Source: Charina bottae (lineage: Eukaryota > Chordata > Lepidosauria > Squamata > Charinaidae). Taken from it: 64,000 bases of DNA. Location: contig JALMGJ010000063.1 in the NCBI GenBank assembly GCA_023362775.1, forward strand, positions 1,409,501 through 1,473,500, in the 5' to 3' direction. Positions 12,936 through 24,700 of this stretch are shown here, in pieces (the stretch's first letter is position 1; each line of letters begins with the position of its first letter). The notes below the pieces were generated by a model that had not been told where the DNA came from, did no database searches, and worked only from the letters and a program-made list of their open reading frames with translations. A program made the translations under genes and the position numbers.

Positions 12936-12951
12936 GAAATGTGAAAATGTT

Positions 12952-13496
12952 AGAAAAGGATGAAATGTTTTATAAATTTTATGAATTTTTATGAATTATC
13001 ATATTACACTAATTTCTCCCTTCATTAATCAGATTTTTTTCCCCATTGTTCTGTGTTCTGGCGCTGCCCACTGTTTTTGTGAATGGCTAAGCTTTGGGTA
13101 GGACTCATATATTAGATTTATGTATTTTATGTCAATGATTCATCATATGCTAATTTGGTAATTACTGACAAATGGAATCATTTGGATCTGATTCACTTAA
13201 CCGAGTTTCAGCTGTACTTTAATTATATATATAAGGTTCCATATCAAAGATTCGAAGTATAGCTTTGAACAAGAAAAAGATACTTGTGCACAAATTGTGA
13301 ATATGCATTATTTGGAAAAGATTTACAAAGCATATCTATATACCCAATGTTTAAATTTCTCTGTCTTTATGCCAAAACCTGTCACCAAATCAGTAGATTA
13401 ACATTAGACGTCAACTCCCATCGTCCCCAGACTTTGGCCAGGTTGGGGGAGGCTTTATTTTGGTTTTAGATCTGGTGACTATTCATTTAAATTTCA
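12952..13496. other. AT-rich unassigned stretch
   Basis: No element ends, domains or structured repeats are seen. Confidence 0.5.
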
Positions 13497-13497
13497 T

Positions 13498-13575
13498 ATA
13501 ATCATAGAATTGTGAAGTTGGAAAGGATCACAAGGACCGTCTAATCCAATTTTCCGCAATGTGCATGAAAGCCAG
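13498..13575 (-). mobile_element. CR1 LINE 3' end, minus strand
   Basis: The plus strand reads TCATAGAATTGTGAAGTTGG followed by GATCACAAGGACCGTCTAATCC, which is the inverted extreme 3' end of a CR1 LINE. Only about 75 bp remain and no coding sequence is included. Confidence 0.7.
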
Positions 13576-13623
13576 TTAATCCATTGAAACATTTTAATTT
13601 TCCATTATTCTATATTGGAATGA

Positions 13624-13740
<117 letters not shown>

Positions 13741-13809
13741 ACTTTATTATATTTTCAGAAAAATGACTGTAAATATTTTGAAGGTTTCTTCCTGATCTCT
13801 TTTCCCCAG

Positions 13810-13909
13810 CAAACTGGAGCTGGAGCTGCAATGCATTCACGAGTTGGCTAGCAGGGGGACGTAGCACCAAATGGTCCAAGGAGTTGGAGGTAGAAAAGCT
13901 GATCCCAAG
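13810..13909 (+). other. candidate host exon (weak)
   Basis: A pyrimidine-rich run ending TTTCCCCAG precedes base 13810, and AAG followed by GTAAGG closes at 13909, so both splice consensus sequences are good. The enclosed 100 bases have one frame without stops (about 32 codons, including WSKELEVEKLIP) that is open through both ends. Its composition is balanced, unlike the flanking microsatellites. I do not recognise the peptide, and no second exon is evident. Chance splice-like sequences are common, so this is only a candidate. Confidence 0.2.
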
Positions 13910-14007
13910 GTAAGGCTAGATTTCCCCACTTGGGTGAAACTGTTGCATCCAAGTGTCATAGCAGGGCACAATTTTTTTGTTACTTTTTGTTCTGGCTATT
14001 ATTTTAA

Positions 14008-14021
14008 TCAATCAATCAATC

Positions 14022-14070
<49 letters not shown>
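14008..14070. repeat. (TCAA)n-(TCA)n microsatellite
   Basis: Five TCAA-type units run into about fourteen TCA units. It gives an artefactual serine-rich frame. Confidence 0.95.
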
Positions 14071-14773
14071 TAATTCTATTTTTATTGTAAGCAGGAATCT
14101 CTCTGGATAAAGGTATGTGTTTTTCTCATGTGGTACGAATTGACTTATAATTTTAACTGACAATCATGTTTTAGCAAAAGAGCCAACTAAGTCTAAGTTT
14201 AGATTTTGTGGTGGATCTTTGAACATAAATGCAACATTTTTTGGCTTTCTGGTGAGCTTCCTTGGCAGAAGGGCAATTATACTAAAGTAGCCTTGACTAA
14301 AACAACTATTCTTTGTAGAAATGTTAGTACATTTGTCTTAGTATGATCCTCCTTATGAAAGTGAAGAAAGCCCCCCCCCTTTTTTTTTTCAAGACACACA
14401 CATACTTATAATTTCCTGCTTTCAAATCAAATCATCACTCTCCTTCCAAGGATCTGTTAGTGTGAATGTTACTTGCTTTCCAACCTGTTCCTTTTTTTTT
14501 TTTGGTAGGAGGAACGCCAAAGGATATGACTCTTGTATGCACGTTTCCCCCATGCTCATTAAATTTAGAAAAGTCCAGTATAAACCATCTGACCAGAAAA
14601 TGCTTCTGTACTGCAGAAGAAAAATGATCTTAGCTTTTCGGTTAAGCAGTCAGTAAATCAAAGCAAAATAAATATTTTCTGGTTGAACGTGCTTCTAGGT
14701 CATAGAGGGATGAAATGTGATGGTCGACATGTCTGACCATTTTGATTTTAAGGTAAAACATGCTTTTTTCATA

Positions 14774-15126
14774 TCTATCTATATACTACTAAAATGCTTG
14801 TGTTTGTTTGATACTTTGTAACTTTTAAGTGGGTGAAACAGTGCATCATAGGCCAACAGTTTTTGAACCAGGGTACCTCAAATGGGCTAGAATGTGTCCA
14901 AAATCTGGGACCCATGACTCCCGTGCATTTGAAATTTGGCAAATTTTATAAAACATTTTGTGACATAAAAATTATCATAAAACATTTTATGACATAATAC
15001 AAAATGTCATAAAACATATCCTGCGGTCAACTCCTGATGTTTGACTGTGCTATTGTTGAAGGCATTGAGGAATCTGGTAAGGAAATATCTCTGAAACAAT
15101 GACCCAATGGGTCACGGGTTGTCTGG
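14774..15126 (+). mobile_element. probable non-autonomous Helitron
   Basis: The 353-bp segment begins with TC (TCTATCTATATACTACTAAAATG) after an A. It ends in CTGG followed by T, matching the Helitron rule of 5'-TC, CTRR-3' and insertion between A and T. A hairpin with a 6-bp stem, TGACCC-AAT-GGGTCA (15100-15114), lies 8 bases before the CTGG end, as in Helitron termini. There is no target duplication and no coding sequence. The assignment rests on end structure; a copy elsewhere in the genome would settle the borders. Confidence 0.6.
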
Positions 15127-16274
15127 TACTGATATAAAAACAAGCCCAAATAATCCAAAGGGTTTCTGTATTCAGAGATGGAGTAGTTACGTAAAAAGAT
15201 GTTTTGAATTTTTATCTTATGTTACTTTTCTTACAGGTGTGAAAAAATCTTTCACAAGTAGACAGAGATGTTAATTCAAAGGTAATTTCTTAACTTTTTA
15301 TGTTTGAGAAAATCAGAGGTTGGCTTGCATGCTCCATTAGAATTCCTGTCCCACAGTGGATGCACAAGGAATACTGTAGATCGGCACTCGGCAAATATGC
15401 TCAAGTCTGGCCCTCACAAGTGTGACAAGGGACCTGGGTCTCTTTTAATAGTTATCCTGCAGAGGTCTGTTATATTTTCTAAGCACTTCAGTGTTGTGTG
15501 TTGGGAGGAACATGTGGACCTATTTGGTAGCTATGACTGGCCAGCTAGTATGGAAGATAAAATATTGGTGGTAATAAAGGGGAAAAAAGAACTTACGTTC
15601 TGTGATTTGGAACCAATGGAGGAGCAGTGCTTTTAAAGTTGTGCAACTTGCATTTGCCTTTCCAGTAAACAGTAATAGCTTTTTATATGTACTGTATATG
15701 TGCACTTGCAAATCCATATATTTAGGCAAAGACACATGCGCGCGCGCACACACACACAACTTATTACAATCTAAATATCTTTATATTTAATTTTTTTTTA
15801 CTGTGCTAAACTAATTAGCCAAAGGAAAATATAAATGCATACAATGGCTTTAATGAAACAATTTTAACTCCAAGCTTAAGAGTTAAGAGGAGGAGGAGGA
15901 CTAAAAAGTAAGTTATAAATTTCAAAAACTTTGATTATATTGTTTGAAAGTCTTCTTCCTTGCCCCTTTGAAAAAAACAAAAACAAAAGCAATTCGTATG
16001 TTGACACAGATCAACAATCCATTGGCACAAATCAGGTATAGATTTCTCCTTCCAGTGTCAAATAATAATTTTTGGAGCTCCCACCCTTCCCCATTCCATG
16101 CGCCCAAAATATACAGTTCTTAATATCTTGATAGATTCCAAATATGGGGACATAACCAAGAAGAATAGACACATTGTTAACACATAGTGATTGATCCGAA
16201 GTCATACTAACAATCCCTGTTGATGACATCTCCAAATGGGACAATAATAGGACAAGACCAAATAATGAGTTAAT
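15127..16274. other. unassigned stretch with a short CG/CA tract
   Basis: A GCGCGC-(AC)n tract lies at about 15738-15757 and a GGA tract at about 15889-15900. The frame at 15304-15636 has no recognisable domain. Confidence 0.5.
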
Positions 16275-16283
16275 ATTCCAACT

Positions 16284-16372
16284 GGGGATGGTGACGGCCA
16301 ACAGGAAGCTCTGGCGTGGGCTGGTCCATGAAGTCACGAAGAGTCGGAAGCGACTGAACGAATAAACAACAA
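16284..16372 (+). mobile_element. 89-bp BovB 3' end insertion, subfamily A
   Basis: This is the last 89 bases of a BovB element, including the TGGTCCATGAAGTCACGAAG block and the ACTGAACGAATAAACAACAA end. It is flanked by ATTCCAACT (16275-16283 and 16373-16381). Its terminal CGAATAA matches the full-length copy at 27247 rather than the subfamily ending in GAACGACTGAAC. Confidence 0.88.
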
Positions 16373-16381
16373 ATTCCAACT

Positions 16382-16995
16382 CCTGAGTAGTATCTCCAGC
16401 AGCAAACAAACATTTTCTGAGATATACACTACACATGAAAAAATTTTTTGGTGGTTATATTATTCTGATGTTAAGATCCTTCTGAGATTCATTCATCTTA
16501 TTTAAAGTAGCAGTTCATTTACCAAGATAGGACATTCAGGTTTACCAAGATAGGACATTTCATTATTCAAAAGACTGCATAAATGGGTAATATTAGTTTA
16601 ATTAACCCTTCAGCATAAAAGAGTTCTGGCTTAGGAACCACAGTTAATTACTTCAAAACTAGTAACTAGCATAGAACTCCTGAAGCAGCAAGAGCATTGG
16701 ACTAAATAAACTGAATAACAAATGCTTACATTGACTAAACTGCTATGAAGCACTGTGAGGTAAATAAAATTGTTTTTTAATTTGCAAAAAAATTAAATTA
16801 AATTAAAAACAGATTCCTCAGAAATGAATTGATCCACAGTAATAATGTGAGTCTCAGTTTAGCCCTCCAAAAAAGGTGTAGACATTGTTTTTAAACTGAG
16901 AATATCCCATAGTAGAAACTTTTCATGGGTAAAAGATCACAATTATATCTACAACCCAATAATTTCTATATATATCTTACAGCATTAAATACAAG
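16382..16995. other. unassigned AT-rich stretch
   Basis: A short local direct repeat (CCAAGATAGGACATT, near 16522 and 16544) is the only structure noticed. Confidence 0.5.
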
Positions 16996-16997
16996 TA

Positions 16998-17208
16998 CAG
17001 GCAGTTCTCATTTAGTGACCACAATTGGGACTGGCAACTCAGTCACTAAGTGAAACTGCGACTGTGCTTATGATTTTACTTCAGCTTTCCTTTGCTTTAC
17101 AGACCTGTGAAGATCATAAATGCGAGGATTGGTCATAGTTATTTTTTCATCACCGTCATAACTGCAAATGGTTGCTAACTGAGGCAGTCGCTAAGCGAGG
17201 ACTACCTG
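16998..17208. mobile_element. Tigger-like MITE with TA duplication
   Basis: The ends are inverted: CAGGCAGTTCTCATTTAGTGACC on the left and GCTAAGCGAGGACTACCTG on the right, flanked by TA on both sides (16996-16997 and 17209-17210). The CAGGCAG/CTACCTG ends and TA duplication fit a pogo/Tigger-type Tc1-mariner MITE. It has no coding sequence. A related right end occurs at about 48536-48549. Confidence 0.75.
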
Positions 17209-17210
17209 TA

Positions 17211-17740
17211 TTGAAACTGTTATCCACACAAGCCAGTATGCAATACTTGCTAGGATTTCATTGGGGTCAATTAATGATGTTAACACTGAGCCCAAAGAGG
17301 ACATATATTTCTATTTATTTCAGCCAGTAACCAAAGGGCCCATTGATATGCCTGAAAGTGTGGAAAGTTTATGGGATGAAGGTCTCACAGGACGACCTTG
17401 CGCAATATTTTTTTCCACAGTTGTATACATGGTTTTAAGATATCATGAATGTATAAATGTAGGAAGAACTGTGAAAACGTTAACCATCCTTGGGATTCAG
17501 TTCAGCGTAATCACACGTGTCTAACTTCAGATGTTCAAAGGAATTCTAAACCATCTGTCTAGAATCTAGATCATATTTCATTTGCATCAAAACGGGATAT
17601 GATCAAATGAACCAATTGAGAAGGTTCCTAGAAATTCTTATACAAAGATAAACAAATGAGTCAGAACATAAGTGAAAACCCCAATCCTTATACTTTTTTA
17701 GGTTATTACTGTGACCCAGGTATAGGCTCATTTACTCCAG
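17211..17740. other. unassigned stretch
   Basis: The 87-codon frame at 17261-17524 has no recognised domain or splice context. Nothing is assigned here. Confidence 0.45.
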
Positions 17741-17746
17741 TTTATA

Positions 17747-17748
17747 GA

Positions 17749-17788
<40 letters not shown>

Positions 17789-17819
17789 TATAAATAATAA
17801 TAAAATAAAATAAAATAAA

Positions 17820-17859
<40 letters not shown>

Positions 17860-17860
17860 G
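17747..17860. repeat. (AAT)n microsatellite, two blocks
   Basis: Two AAT arrays are separated by a short AAAAT array. They generate artefactual tyrosine/isoleucine-rich frames. Confidence 0.95.
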
Positions 17861-17881
17861 AATAATAAGTTTATAGAATAA

Positions 17882-18037
17882 TAATTATAATAACAGCGTT
17901 CCGCGTGCGTCATGCCAGCCACATGACCGCGGAAGCGTCTTCGGACAACACTGGCTCTTCGGCTAACAAATGGAGATGAGCACCAGCCCCTAGAGTCGGA
18001 CACAACTGCACAAATGTGCGGGGGGAACCTTTACCGT
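17882..18037 (+). mobile_element. Sauria-type SINE, 5'-truncated
   Basis: Only the 3' part remains, from AACAGCGTTCCGCG through CCACATGACCGCGGAAGCG and the BovB-like GAGTCGGACACAACTG to the ACCTTTACC end. TTTATAGAATAA occurs at 17870-17881 and 18038-18049, giving a 12-bp duplication. The left copy abuts the AAT microsatellite. Confidence 0.82.
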
Positions 18038-18119
18038 TTTATAGAATAACTAACTGGATATAAAATTCATGTATTAATAAAATAAGACTAGGAATAAATA
18101 TTGCTGATATATCTATACA

Positions 18120-18675
18120 ATTTAAGATATCAGTATAAAATAAAATCATATCATCTGTCCCATCCCACTGTAATTCCATTAATGTTTGCAGAAATTCTAA
18201 TTATATAGGTAGGAGGTTATGGAATCATATTTAAAAGAAGGTCACAATGGTGCACTCTTGACATACGTTTAATCAAAGAATTCACACCATTAATAATCAT
18301 TCATGATTTTGGAGTTACCAGATCATATCAGTCCGAAATATACTATTTTGTGAAATCTAAAATAAGTAAAATACTCTCTTCAAAAACTTCCAAGAAATTA
18401 TATCAAAGGCTTTCTCAGCACTCAAAAAATTATAGCTACAGATTTTGTTAAAGCCAGAACTTCAGTTAAAAATCTGATATCATCATGATATCATTCTGAT
18501 ATTATCAGAAGCTTGATGGACATGTATAAATCCAGCCCAAGCTGGGTGCACTATGGTTGGACAAACATACTGTAATCTGCAAATCAAAGTAGCTGTTAAA
18601 ATCTTTGTATCTATATTTAGCAAGGAAATAGGTTGATAAATAGGACACGGAGTGAGTGGAATCTTTCCCCAGTTT
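18120..18675 (-). mobile_element. L1-like LINE fragment, RT region, decayed
   Basis: On the minus strand near 18345-18420 the translation contains SAEKAFDIISWKFLKRV, the catalytic D block of an L1-type reverse transcriptase. The reading is interrupted by stops and frameshifts elsewhere. Borders are approximate and no duplication was found. Confidence 0.6.
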
Positions 18676-18679
18676 AGGA

Positions 18680-19450
18680 ATAATCAGGAGGGCCTTTGCG
18701 CAACTTCGGGTTGTGCGCCAGTTGCGCCCATTCCTGGATCGAGATGCCCTCCAAACAGTCACTCATGCCCTGGTCATCTCCCATATAAACTATTGCAATG
18801 CGCTCTACATGGGGCTACCCTTGAAGAGTATCCGGAAGCTTCAGCTGGTCCAGAATGCGGCCGTGCAGACAGTTATGGGTGCTGTAAGATTGGCCCATGT
18901 AACACCTCTGCTGCGCGAGCTGCATTGGGTACCAGTTTGCTTCTGGGTCCAATTCAAGGTGTTGGTTATCACCTTTAAAGCCCTACATGGCATGGGACCA
19001 GGTTACCTGAGGGACCGTCTCATCCCCATAACATCGACCCGCCCCACCCGGTCATGCAGAGAGGGCATGCTAAGGATCCCATCGGGAAAAGAGTTCCATC
19101 TAGCGGGATCCAGGAGGCGTGCCTTCTCTGCAGTAGCACCCACCCTTTGGAATATCTTGCTCTTGGAGCTGAGGCGAGTTTCTTCGCTCCCAACCTTCCA
19201 GAAAGACTTGAAGACCTGGTTCTGCCGCCTGGCTTGGGATGGGAATGCCAATAGTTCCTCTTGGGAGTGGCTGGTGCCATGAAACCCGCCTTATTATTAA
19301 CATATTTTTGTTTGGATTTTATATGTAAATTATTGTTGCTGTAATTTTGTAATTTTATATTTTTAACTTATTGTGAACCACCCAGAGTCCCCAGGTATGG
19401 AGGAGATGGGCGGTGATACAAATGTAAATAATAAATAAATAAATAAATAA
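18680..19450 (+). pseudogene. L2/CR1-group LINE, C-terminal RT and 3' end
   Basis: An open run of about 208 codons (18656-19282) contains HALVISHINYCNALYMGLPL, KLQLVQNAAVQTV, LRELHWVPVCFWVQFKVLV and TFKALHGMGPGYLRDRL. These are the conserved blocks at the C-terminus of L2-type LINE proteins. The 3' end (CACCCAGAGTCCCC...GGGCGGTGATACAAAT) runs into an AAAT repeat tail, as in squamate L2 elements. It is heavily 5'-truncated, lacking the endonuclease and RT core. The frame is unusually open for such an old fragment. Confidence 0.85.
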
Positions 19451-21500
19451 TGATTTGCCTCATTTCAAAACTAAAAGGCAGGGATTTATTTGAAAAAGCT
19501 TTCCCATATATCTCTAAAAGACAAACCCAATAACCTTTTTATAACAATCTACTAGAAAACCATCTGGGTTTTCCCCAGTTACATAGACTTAATTTTAGTA
19601 ACAAGTTCTTGAAATGAAGTAAATGAAATTAAATTAGTAACCTGTTCCTGTGATAAATGTGGAAAATCATTTTTTTGGAAAAGAGAGAATATGTTCTCTC
19701 TTGATATCTATGTCTTAAGCAATAAAGCCTAAGAAGTATTCATGCTATTGAAAGCAGAATGGGTCTTGTAAATAAGCAAAGTCTGTGTTGCTCCTTTTAA
19801 TGTGTATATTCAATGGTAAAACATATATGGCCTTGAAATCTTTCCGATTCCCCCTCTCCTCTTCCTTCAAAAATTCAAATAATGGCGTCTTCATTCACAG
19901 ATTCAGGATAAAAGGAAGTTATGAAATTCTTTAAATATTAAGTGTTTATAGGAAGGACAGAGTTGTAGTAATAGATACAGTAAAAAACATTATTTCTAAT
20001 TACTGTTGCTAGGAGTTTATCTATATTCCAACAGCTTTCCATGCTGCGAAACATGGTTGCTGAAGCATACTGTAATATAATTTTTTAAAAAATACAACAA
20101 AAAAATCTTGTGGCTATTTAGAGGCATTTGGACGAAGAGTCTTAATAGTTTCTGTCTGTTGGGCCAAACTTTGGGCTGGGATTGTGTCAGATTTTCCCCC
20201 AGGGCTCTTCTTTTGGGATACCAGGCCATTTTTAAAATCTAATCATTTCATTCTTCTTTCTCTGAATCCTCTTCCTTTCATTCATGGTGTGACCAGATGT
20301 CTTTAGCCTCTGTTGAATGGACTTGAATTCGAAGAGGTCTTGACCACAAAACAGGACGAGGCTTTGGAAAATGGCAGAGAAAGAGAGAGATAAAAGAAAT
20401 AAACCTAGTAACAGATCATTATGTGCCACTCAGTAATTTTCCATTATGTTACATGTTTCATAGAAGAGGTTTTTGCATTGGACTCAAATCCTAGCATTGG
20501 GCAGAATGAGGTGGCTTCCTCACTGGAGGTGCTAAGAGGTAGCAACAACCTCTCAGGCCATTTCCTTACGTTGGCACACTATCAGTGGTAATCTTTGATG
20601 CTGGCCTGGGTTGGCTGGCTGTGGAGACCAGTTGCTTTATTTCAATAGGAACATTTGAAGAGCGGGCAGGGGAGCAGCATAGCCTGGAGCAGCAGTCCAG
20701 TAAGCAGAGGGCATATTCACCCTCAGGTTGCATGCTGGTACCATCAGTGCTGATTGCATTGAGAACAAGCCAAGTGGAGCTGTGGGCGAGCAGTACTGAA
20801 ATGCCTATGTATGCCTTGTACTCCCTAAACTAGCCTAGCACATGGAAGAGAATGTTGTCCAATTGCCAATATTGCAAAAATAGTCATCTACCAGGCCTGC
20901 TGGCTTTGCTCTATGGAGGAGGTGGTGGTGGTGGTGGTGGTGGTTTTGGGTCATGCAGCAAAATGTTCTAAACAAGCCAACTGGAACTAGTACCAGGAAC
21001 TAGTACTCTGGATCCATAAAAAGCTTTCCTGGGCATGCTATCTAATGGCCTCTATCAAAGTGAGTTTTGCTACAGCAGCTGTTTTGTAAGAGTAATCCTT
21101 AAATCACGGGTCAGCAAACCACAGCCTGAACTAGTTCTGGAGATTTCAGACTTGCCCTGTCAAAATTTCACAGCAAATTGCCCCAAAGTGGCACAATTTC
21201 CTGATATTACAGCAGAAACTAAGTTGTGCTAAGCATTCAGGATATAACACATCTAAAATGCCACTGCTCCATCCACTCAAAAGAGGGAAGTTCCCCTGAA
21301 TGAAGTTATAATGCCATCATGCCACCTGCCGGGGCCCTCGGCTGCAAAAATACTGCCTGTCCCTGCCCAGATTAATACTATACTGCTACTAGCGTGGCTG
21401 GCATTTTATAGAATACCTGCCAAGTAAGCTCTTTCAGGTCAAGACATGCTATGGCCTGCTGTAAGTTGTTGATTTTTTGAGTACAGATATTTCCCCAAAG
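19451..21500. other. unassigned stretch with a (GGT)n tract
   Basis: A (GGT)n microsatellite lies at about 20921-20944. Short frames such as 20585-20833 show no domain. Confidence 0.5.
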
Positions 21501-21515
21501 TAGACTGAGGTGCAT

Positions 21516-21700
21516 AGGGGGTGCGATGGCTCAGTGGTTAAGACACTCAGTGGTTAAAACAGCATTCTGTGCTTGTCATGCCGGCCACATGACCGCGGAA
21601 GCATCTTCGGACAACGCTGACTCTTTGGCTAAGAAACAGAGATGAGCACCGGCCCCTAGAGTCGGACACGACTGTGCGGGGGAAAACCTTTACCTTTACT
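21516..21700 (+). mobile_element. Sauria-type SINE, internally deleted
   Basis: This 185-bp element is flanked by a perfect 15-bp duplication TAGACTGAGGTGCAT (21501-21515 and 21701-21715). It has the tRNA-like head GATGGCTCAGTGGTTAAGAC, lacks most of the middle, and keeps the ATGACCGCGGAAGC, GAGTCGGACACGACTG and ACCTTTACCTTTA end. A CTCAGTGGTTAA block is repeated within the head, which suggests slippage at the deletion. Confidence 0.93.
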
Positions 21701-21715
21701 TAGACTGAGGTGCAT

Positions 21716-24700
21716 GCCTAAATGTCTCCATGTTTATTCATTCTCTGACTTTTAGAATAAGAAAGAATCTTCTTTACTAAAATAAAAATACCCCCCCCTT
21801 TTTTTTTACTGTATCCTCTTGACATTCATTTAACGCATATTTATTTTTACTGTGGGCAATTGGTTTCTGAATCCACCTCTACGGCTGTTCCTCTGACTGT
21901 TTGTCGTTCCTGCCAGCCACCATTAACAGTGACTTTTCCATTCAAGAGATCAAATTCAGAGGCTGCATCCTCTCGCCCTCAGTTCACCATCTGAAGAGCT
22001 TCCCAGCCTTTGGCAAAGGTCCTGTCAAACTAACTTAAGTCTGTTCCTGGCTTGTTGCTTATTGTGGAAAGAAGCTGCAAAGTGCATTGGCCCTTCCTGT
22101 GTCTTTGTTGCTTGCATGCAAATGTGTGTTCTCAGGCTGGAATCAGTAAGCTTTGCTCTCTGACATAATGAGCAGTGAGAATAAATGCCCATTTGAAGGA
22201 CTGAAAAGGCATGCCTTGGCTATGTGAATCACCCATGGGCTTCTTGTACTAAAGACTATTAGAAAGCTTGTTACTGTGAGAAAGCAAAGCAGTCTTCGAA
22301 ATCGGTGACCTGAGCTTTGTACCAAAAGAGAGCCCCCTGCTGGTCTAAAAGTATATATTGATGGGTTACATAGAAGAGTAATCTGTAATGCAGTACAGGA
22401 CAGTATTTCATACAAATTGTCTGTTTGAGCACATGCTTTGTTTAAAGGGAAAACACAACAAGAAAGATTGAAGGCTGCTGGAGGAAGATAAATGAAGGGG
22501 GTCCAAGAACCAACAAAGTTCTATTTAAACGTTTGGATTCCCCCCCCCCCCCCCGCTCTAATGTGAGAATGGCAGTCAGGGTTCACACGTAGGTCTCTGG
22601 TGATCTTTTCGCCCAGTTTAACTTCAGTACCTAAGTGCTGCTGAATGAAACCACCAAGCCTATATTCCAGTCATCACGCTTTGATAAATCAGGGTAAATT
22701 GGAATATGTTCTGGAGAACACTGAAAGGGCAATGTAAACGAAGAAATAAATGAAAAGCAAAAACTTTCAGAAGCAAGAGAAAACACACACTGTTGCTATT
22801 TAGTAATGAGACTTCTAAAAGTCTTTTAACACTGCACATACCTACTTTGAAATTAATACAAGTGGCCATTCAACATATGAAGCCTTCTCCAGTAGCAGTC
22901 TGGTTCTTAAATAGGAAAACAGGAAGCAAAGTATGTTCTTTTCTTCTGACAAGAATATCTTGCATAGCTTTATTTTGGTAGTGATTTTCCACATTGCAGC
23001 GGAAATATTAAGAAGTCTACACTGTTTCAGCGACCGTAATGAATGGCCAAAATTGAGTTTGGATGGATTACTTCTGACGTCTAAAAGCAGTGCCATGTTA
23101 ATCCAAGTCAAGCTTTCTAAATGAAATTGTTGGCCAAACTCCCCGATTCAGATCCTAATGGACAGTCACGGACGTCTGATGTTTTTCTAACACACTTTCA
23201 AGCAACTCTACGAAGGTCAGTGTTTGCTTTGGGGAACTGGGTGGTGTGCTTGGATTATGACATGGCTGTGGAATGCAGAAGACCAAAAGAGACTTCCCAT
23301 TGGCTGTCTGTGATGTCATCTGAGCAACTTAGTGGGTAAAGCCCAGTAGTGCTTTAAGCAATTCTGACATTACCTCTTTTATTTTGCTAGTGTAATTCCA
23401 TTTGTGCAGCAGTTTAGACTGAAGCCTTTTCACTAGGAAGTTCAGCAACCTTGCTGGGCTAAAGGCGAGGTGAATAACTCTCTGTTCCCCCAAAGCACCA
23501 GCACACTGGGTTTTCTTACATCTCAGGAACCGTGGATGTTTGAGGCAGCTAAAGGAGGTCTCAGGGAAGCTGCCACTGACCTCACTTCACAAGATTCACT
23601 TTAGGCATCAGCTTGAGGCAAGTATCTGAGTACAGATTTCCGAGGTTGCATTGCCCATTTTCCATCAAAGATACATTTCGGTTTCTACCTTTGATCTTTG
23701 AGTTGATGATCCACAGTAGGCCATTGCGTTTTTTAAAAAAGCAAGTTTCTAAGCTTGACATTTCCAGGGAGTATTTTACCATCATTTTATTTTACCATCA
23801 AAATGAGCTCAGATTTCTGGAATAAGGGAATGGAGAAAAGAGTGCAAATCCTGGAACAGGAAGGTAAGCTACTGTATTGTGGTTGGTTACCCCATCAGAA
23901 AGGAGACTGAGCCACTCAAGGAACAGCATACCAGATTTGGGATGCTGTCATCAAAAAGGCCCTTGTCCCTGTCATGATCTGCTTCATCTTGGATGGCTGG
24001 AGGTATCTCCATTAAAGATATCAGTGTGTCGGCAAGTGCACATGAAGACAAGTGGCGCTTAAAGTATCCAAACCATGAAGGTCATTAGAGGTCAAAACCA
24101 GTGTTTTGAAATCAAGTCCAGAAATGAAATAGGAACCCCTGTATAGCTGGCAAAGCACAGGTGTAGTGTAATTATCGTGTGGAATCCAAAATAATAGCCT
24201 TGCAGGTATTCTTATTGGGCTAATGAGAGTTTTCAAACCCAGCTCATGGGCACCCCTTTTGTGTAACTCAGTACAGAGATGATGTAACTCTTCCCTATGC
24301 CCAGTTGGGTTCTGCTGGGTAAAAAAACTTTCTTTTTCATTTTCTCACTGGAGGTGGTGATAAGAGACCATACCTGCAGTGTTTGGAGCTTCTTTGCCAT
24401 GTGGCCCTATTCCCCACCATGAGAACTAGAAACTTATCCTTATACTGAGTTTGTTTTGTTTTGTTTGTCTGGTATTGAGCTGTTAACCAGCGCAGGGCAA
24501 GAGATTTGTGAGAATCATTGCAATGTCTGTTAGCACTTTAGCCATGGCAGCAGCTTTGATCCTGCTTTGTTAGTTCTTGATCAAGTGACCTCTGTGTGAA
24601 AAGGAGGACTGATGAGGAAACCCAGCTCTCACCACACAAAGAATGTTCTGTATCTTGCACAGTAGTTGTTCTCTTTCAGGGTGGCTTCCACTGCTCCAAA

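Noticed and set aside
15304..15636. A 110-codon frame as a possible host gene
   Set aside because: No domain, no splice context, no supporting composition; consistent with chance.
17728..18003. Tyrosine/isoleucine-rich frame fused to a DSRGWCSSPF segment
   Set aside because: AAT repeat plus the inverted Sauria SINE; not a gene.
21107..21200. A GGGTCAGCAAACC motif resembling a hAT terminus
   Set aside because: No inverted partner or duplication; the flanks look unique.
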